Assembly (NCBI RefSeq): GCF_014764705.1
Contig: NZ_JACXXG010000009.1
Span: forward strand, 1 to 64,000
Direction of reading: 5' to 3'
DNA from: Stutzerimonas kunmingensis
GTDB lineage: Bacteria; Pseudomonadota; Gammaproteobacteria; Pseudomonadales; Pseudomonadaceae
Length of the DNA: 64,000 nucleotides
Program-made: the position numbers and the translations under genes
Part shown: piece by piece, positions 60,354 through 64,000 of the stretch
Numbering within the stretch: the stretch's first letter is position 1
Layout: each line of letters begins with the position of its first letter
The notes under the pieces: model-generated
What the model was told of the DNA's origin: nothing
The model's input: only the letters and a program-made list of their open reading frames with translations
Databases searched by the model: none

Positions 60354-61718
60354 TCAGAAGAATTTCAGATAGCGCTGGATTTCCCAGTCGGAAACATGGG
60401 TGTGGTAGGCATTCCATTCGTCGCGCTTGTAGTCGACGAAGGCTTCATACATCGCATCGCCGAACACCTGGCGCGACAGCGGATCGGCCTCGAAGGCGTC
60501 GATGGCTTCGCTGAGGGTGCGCGGCAGGGTCTCGATGCCCATATCCGCGACGTCCTTTTCGCTGTAGTCGTACATGTTCTCGCGGTGCGGCTGGCCCGGT
60601 TCGAGCTTGTCCCGGATGCCTTCAAGGCCGGCGGCGAGGATCATCGCGGCGCCGAGATAGGGGTTGCAGCCGATATCCGCGGCGCGGCATTCGACCCGCG
60701 CGCCCTGGGACGGAATGCGCAGCATGTTGGTGCGGTTGTTGTTGCCGTAGCAGACGAACACCGGCGCCCAGGTCGAGCCGGACATGGCGCCCTTGCGGAT
60801 CAGCCGCTTGTAGCTGTTCACCGTTGGCGCGATGACCGCGCAGATCGCCTTGGCGTGTTTCAGCACGCCGGCGATGAAGTGATAGGCGAGCGGGGTGACA
60901 CCGCAGCCGTGAGGGTCTTCGCCATCCACTTCGAAGAGGTTCTTGCCCGAGGTCAGGTCTGCCAGTGACATGTTGTAGTGCGCGCCGCTACCGGTGCGCT
61001 GCGCCGAGGGCTTGGGCATGAAGGTGACGAAGGCGCCATGCTTGCGGGCGATCTCATTGGCCATCATGCGGAAGAACACGAAGCGGTCGGCCATGGTCAG
61101 CGCGTCGGCGTACTTGAAGTCGGTTTCGAACTGGCCGTTGGCGTCTTCATGGTCGAACGAGTACACGCCCCAGCCCATCTCGTTCATGGCTTCCACCAGC
61201 TCATCGATCACCGGCAGGTTGTCCATCAGCAGGCGCGGGTCGTAGCAGGGCTTGGCCGCGGTATCACGATCGCTGAGCGGGGCGAAGCCGCCGTCCGGGG
61301 TGTCCTTGTAGAGGAAGAACTCGGTCTCGATGCCCAGATTGAAGCTGTAGCCCATCTCGGCCGCAGCGTCGGTCTGGCGCTTGAGAATGCCGCGCGAGCA
61401 GGCGTCGAACGGCTTGCCGTCCAGGTAGAGGTCGCTGGCGAACCAGGCGAGATCGCGGTTCCAGCTGCACTGGGTGGCGGTCGCCGGGTCTGGCATCGCC
61501 GCCACCTCGTTGTCGCTGATCTCCTGCGGGACGCCGTCCAGTGCCGCACCGGTGTAGAGCTCGGAGCCGCGGAGCATCTGGCCGAGATGGGCGATGGGGA
61601 CGAACTTGCCCTTGATCACGCCGTGCATGTCGACGTAGCTGGCCATCGCGTACTTCACACCCTTGTCCTGCAACTGCTGTTTCAACTCCTCGACGGAGGA
61701 GAGGGGAAAGCTGGTCAT
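60354..61718 (-). CDS. glnT: Type III glutamine synthetase (GlnT)
   Basis: 454 residues. GIETEFFLYKDTPDGGFAPL, VYSFDHEDANGQFETDFKYA, FMPKPSAQRTGSGAHYNMSL, RVECRAADIGCNPYLGAAMI and the leading YVDMHGVIKGKFVPI are those of the GlnT branch (about 440 residues), distinct from GlnA-I with its adenylylation Tyr. Many relatives ligate glutamate to amines other than ammonia (gamma-glutamylamide synthesis). ATG 61718 has GGAGGAGAG before it. It is the first gene of an operon with the binding protein. Confidence 0.88.
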   Translation of the reverse strand: MTSFPLSSVEELKQQLQDKGVKYAMASYVDMHGVIKGKFVPIAHLGQMLRGSELYTGAALDGVPQEISDNEVAAMPDPATATQCSWNRDLAWFASDLYLDGKPFDACSRGILKRQTDAAAEMGYSFNLGIETEFFLYKDTPDGGFAPLSDRDTAAKPCYDPRLLMDNLPVIDELVEAMNEMGWGVYSFDHEDANGQFETDFKYADALTMADRFVFFRMMANEIARKHGAFVTFMPKPSAQRTGSGAHYNMSLADLTSGKNLFEVDGEDPHGCGVTPLAYHFIAGVLKHAKAICAVIAPTVNSYKRLIRKGAMSGSTWAPVFVCYGNNNRTNMLRIPSQGARVECRAADIGCNPYLGAAMILAAGLEGIRDKLEPGQPHRENMYDYSEKDVADMGIETLPRTLSEAIDAFEADPLSRQVFGDAMYEAFVDYKRDEWNAYHTHVSDWEIQRYLKFF

Positions 61719-61784
61719 CGGCTTGTGCTCCTTGGAGTCATGAGTGGCGGCGCTTGGCACCGCTGGCACGATTCCTTCATCCAA

Positions 61785-61804
61785 TATACATGCCAGCGTG
61801 TATA
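61785..61804. promoter_or_regulatory. Palindromic operator between glnT and hydrolase genes
   Basis: TATACATGC-CA-GCGTGTATA: two 9-base arms with one mismatch, 53 bases before the hydrolase ATG and 67 bases before the glnT ATG. Size and symmetry suit a TetR-family dimer, most simply the product of 58526-59155. Confidence 0.55.
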
Positions 61805-61857
61805 GAAACGGGCTACGGCTGGTGCCACTGCTTGCCCGTTTCGCAGATGTGGGAGTC

Positions 61858-62886
61858 ATGCAGATGATTGAAATAAAAAGGGAAAAGAAACTTCACGCGC
61901 TGGGCGAAATGCGCCTGGAAAGTGGCGAGCGATTGCGCAATGCACGCATCTGCTATCAGGTAATCGGTACGCCGAACCGCGCGCGGGACAACCTGGTGCT
62001 GATTCCGAGCTACTACGGCGGCACACATTGGGGCAGCCTGCCCCTGCTTGGTGCGGAGGGGCCACTGGCAGGCGGCGATTACTGCGTGGTGCTGACCAAT
62101 CTGTTCGGCGCCGGCTGGTCGACTTCGCCGAGCAACGCGGCGCCGGGACAGGAGGGTGCGGACTTTCCGCAGGTGAGCCTGCTGGACAATCTGCACGCCC
62201 AGAAGGCGTTGCTCGACCGGCTGTTCGGTGACGACTGGCAGCTCGCCTTGGTGACGGGCTGGTCCATGGGCGGCATGCAGACGCTGTTCTGGGCGATGGC
62301 CTATCCCGAGCGGGTGCGCGCCATCCTGCCGTTCTGCTGCACGGCACGCTGCTGGCCGCACAATCGGGTGTTTCTCGAAGGGGTGAAAGCGGCGCTGTGC
62401 GCCGACGCCGCCTGGCTGGGTGGTCGCTACAGCGTGCCGCCGGAACGCGGCCTGCGGGCTTTCGGCCGCGCCTATGCCGGCTGGGCCTATTCGCAGGCGT
62501 TCTATCGTCACGAGCTGTGGCGCGAGCTGGGCTTCGAGAGCCTGGAGGCGCTGCTCGACTACTGGGAGCAGGATCATCTGGAGCAGGACGCCAACGACCT
62601 GCTCTGCGTGCTGCATACCTGGCAGTCGGCCGATCCGGCCCGCAGCTTTGGCGATGGCTCGCTGGCCGAAGCGCTGGGGCGCATCCGTGCGCGGTCCATC
62701 CTCATGCCCGGCAGCAGCGATCTGTATTTCACCGTCGAGGATGCCCGCCGCGAGGCCTCGTTGATTCCCGCTGCCGAACTGCGCGTGCTGGAATCGGACT
62801 GGGGTCATTGCGCCGGTGGGCCCGGCCGCAGCGCGGCGGCCATGCAGCAGGTCTTCGCAGCGATGGCCGAGCTACTCGGGCGCTAG
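61858..62886 (+). CDS. Alpha/beta hydrolase, MetX (homoserine O-acetyltransferase)-like
   Basis: 342 residues from ATG 61858 (GGGAG before it); 61864 is also possible. VIGTPNRARDNLVLIPSYYG and VVLTNLFGAGWSTSPSN precede the nucleophile elbow GWSMGG (Ser about 141). Asp in PGSSDLYF and His in SDWGHCAGG complete a triad. The fold is that of MetX, but a real MetX has NLLGGCxGS-type signatures that are absent, so a hydrolase or other acyltransferase acting on the transported compound is more likely. It is divergent from glnT. Confidence 0.78.
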   Translation: MQMIEIKREKKLHALGEMRLESGERLRNARICYQVIGTPNRARDNLVLIPSYYGGTHWGSLPLLGAEGPLAGGDYCVVLTNLFGAGWSTSPSNAAPGQEGADFPQVSLLDNLHAQKALLDRLFGDDWQLALVTGWSMGGMQTLFWAMAYPERVRAILPFCCTARCWPHNRVFLEGVKAALCADAAWLGGRYSVPPERGLRAFGRAYAGWAYSQAFYRHELWRELGFESLEALLDYWEQDHLEQDANDLLCVLHTWQSADPARSFGDGSLAEALGRIRARSILMPGSSDLYFTVEDARREASLIPAAELRVLESDWGHCAGGPGRSAAAMQQVFAAMAELLGR

Positions 62887-62889
62887 CCT

Positions 62890-63735
62890 TCAGCCGGCCA
62901 CGGCGCTGAGCTTGGCCAGCTGCTCGAGGTCGGTCTGCATGCCAGAGGTTTCGCGGATGCGGGCGAGGATCTCTCGCTTGAGTTCGGTGAATTCCGGCGC
63001 GAGCTTCATGTCCTGATGCCGCTGGGCTGGCAGCGGCACCTCGTAGATGGAATCGATGCGTCCGGGGCGTGGCGCCATCAGCACAATGCGGCTGCCGAGA
63101 TAGATGGCTTCCTCGACATCGTGGGTGACGAACAGGATGGTGCTCTTTTCCAGCCGGTGCACGTGACGGATCAGGTCGTGCATGACCTCGCGGGTCTGCG
63201 CATCCAGCGCGCCGAACGGCTCATCCATCAGCAGCGTCGCGGGCTTGGGGAGCAGGGCGCGGGCAATGGCGACGCGCTGCTGCATGCCGCCGGAGAGCTG
63301 GCTGGGATAGGCATCGGCGAAGCGTGTCAGGCCCATCAGGTTGAGCAGGGCATCGGCGCGGCCGGCGGCGGACTCCACGTCACCGTCGTGGCGCACGGTG
63401 TCGCCGATCACCTTGAGTTGGCGGCAGAACTTGATGTTCTGCATCACCGTCAGCCAGGGGTAGAGGCTGTAGTGCTGGAAGACCATGGCACGGTCAACGC
63501 CAGGACCATCGATGGGCTTGCCGTCGAGCAGGATTTCGCCGCGGCTCAGCGTTTCCAGCCCGGCGATGATTCGCAGCAGGGTGGATTTGCCGCAGCCCGA
63601 GGCGCCGACGAAGGTGACGAACTCGTTGGGCTGGATATCCAGGTCGATCGACTGCAGCGCCTGCACCTCACGGCGCTCGCTTACGAAGGTCTTGCCGACC
63701 TGGCGGACACGAATCTTGGCATCGGACATGGTCAT
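62890..63735 (-). CDS. ABC transporter ATP-binding protein (NitT/TauT type)
   Basis: 281 residues. Walker [11 protein letters not shown]-loop [13 protein letters not shown], signature [16 protein letters not shown], Walker [13 protein letters not shown] and H-loop FVTHDVEEA are intact. It powers import with the permease encoded just upstream, whose stop overlaps its ATG (ATGA). The convergent hydrolase ends 3 bases away. Confidence 0.92.
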   Translation of the reverse strand: MTMSDAKIRVRQVGKTFVSERREVQALQSIDLDIQPNEFVTFVGASGCGKSTLLRIIAGLETLSRGEILLDGKPIDGPGVDRAMVFQHYSLYPWLTVMQNIKFCRQLKVIGDTVRHDGDVESAAGRADALLNLMGLTRFADAYPSQLSGGMQQRVAIARALLPKPATLLMDEPFGALDAQTREVMHDLIRHVHRLEKSTILFVTHDVEEAIYLGSRIVLMAPRPGRIDSIYEVPLPAQRHQDMKLAPEFTELKREILARIRETSGMQTDLEQLAKLSAVAG

Positions 63736-64000
63736 TTCCTCATCCAGGGAAAGGCTCGGCGGTGCAACCAGCGGAAGGCTTGATCGGTGAGCAGGCCGAT
63801 CAGGCCGATCAGCAGGATGCCGGCGAAGATCTTGTCGGTGTGCATGTAGCGCTGCGCCTTGAGGATGGCGTAGCCGAGGCCGGAGTTGGCCGCAACCAGT
63901 TCGGCTACTACCAGGTAGGTCCAGGCCCAGCCGCAGGTGATACGCAGGGTGTCGAGCAGCGCCGGCTTGGCCGACGGCAGGATCACCAGCTTGACGATCT
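63732..64000 (-). CDS. ABC transporter permease (NitT/TauT type), C-terminal part
   Basis: Partial: the frame is open to the right edge. About 88 residues are visible: IVKLVILPSAKPALLDTLRI, GWAWTYLVVAELVAANSGLG and YAILKAQRYMHTDKIFAGIL followed by a last membrane helix. The AE-L---SGLG segment is the EAA loop that contacts the ATPase. Confidence 0.88.
   Translation of the reverse strand, partial: IVKLVILPSAKPALLDTLRITCGWAWTYLVVAELVAANSGLGYAILKAQRYMHTDKIFAGILLIGLIGLLTDQAFRWLHRRAFPWMRK

Noticed and set aside
1-64000. CRISPR arrays, prophage modules, rRNA
   Set aside because: No regularly spaced repeats, no phage structural or integrase genes and no rRNA sequence were seen.

Overview
The window is chromosomal DNA from a GC-rich gammaproteobacterium. 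Gene content and order point to the Stutzerimonas/Pseudomonas stutzeri group: a nirBD operon with an antitermination leader, a nosP-nahK nitric-oxide signalling pair, tusDCB-tusE next to yccA and tRNA-Ser, a ybgA-merR-phrB cluster beside hemH, and an orphan pqqF. Coding density is high, with many 1-4 bp ATGA/GTGA overlaps. No phage, CRISPR array, rRNA or origin was seen. The only recognisable mobile DNA is an IS66-family end at the left edge.

Layout. 1-245: terminus and tnpA start of an IS66-type element. 246-1165: non-coding, a cluster of strong hairpins. 1166-9719: a phosphate-scavenging block made of a TonB-dependent receptor, a beta-propeller phytase lipoprotein, its own ExbB-ExbD-TonB energiser, and a PhoX phosphatase. 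9742-14907: a hybrid sensor kinase and a divergent UvrD-type helicase. 14911-20977: assimilatory nitrite reduction (nirB, nirD, a formate/nitrite-type channel, a PP2C-Ser/Thr kinase fusion) behind a sigma-54 promoter and a NasT/ANTAR-type leader with a terminator. 20978-23329: a sirtuin and a HemN-like protein that has lost its radical-SAM cysteines, sharing an FNR-type box.

23344-43841 holds the most coherent system, a blue-light response regulon like the PplR/SB-LOV system of Pseudomonas putida. A minus-strand operon encodes a DUF523/DUF1722 protein, a LitR-type MerR regulator, photolyase, an NTF2-like protein, an SDR, a FAD oxidoreductase, a DUF1365 protein and a CFA/UfaM-type methyltransferase. 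A second minus-strand operon encodes folE, folX, a chalcone-isomerase-like protein, an MFS protein and a DUF3833 lipoprotein. Nearby are a short LOV photoreceptor, a second LitR-type MerR, a DCC-family protein, a DUF6482-like protein, and an epimerase gene followed by hemH. Clusters of TGTACA-type half-sites lie in the control regions between these units.

43880-51953: pqqF, a porin, nosP and nahK. 52069-57774: glutathionyl-hydroquinone reductase, ybiB, tusE-tusB-tusC-tusD, an MFS exporter and yccA. 57903-64000: tRNA-Ser(UGA), a DUF1652-like protein, a TetR regulator, a NitT/TauT-type ABC system linked to a type III glutamine synthetase and a MetX-like hydrolase. The permease runs off the right edge.
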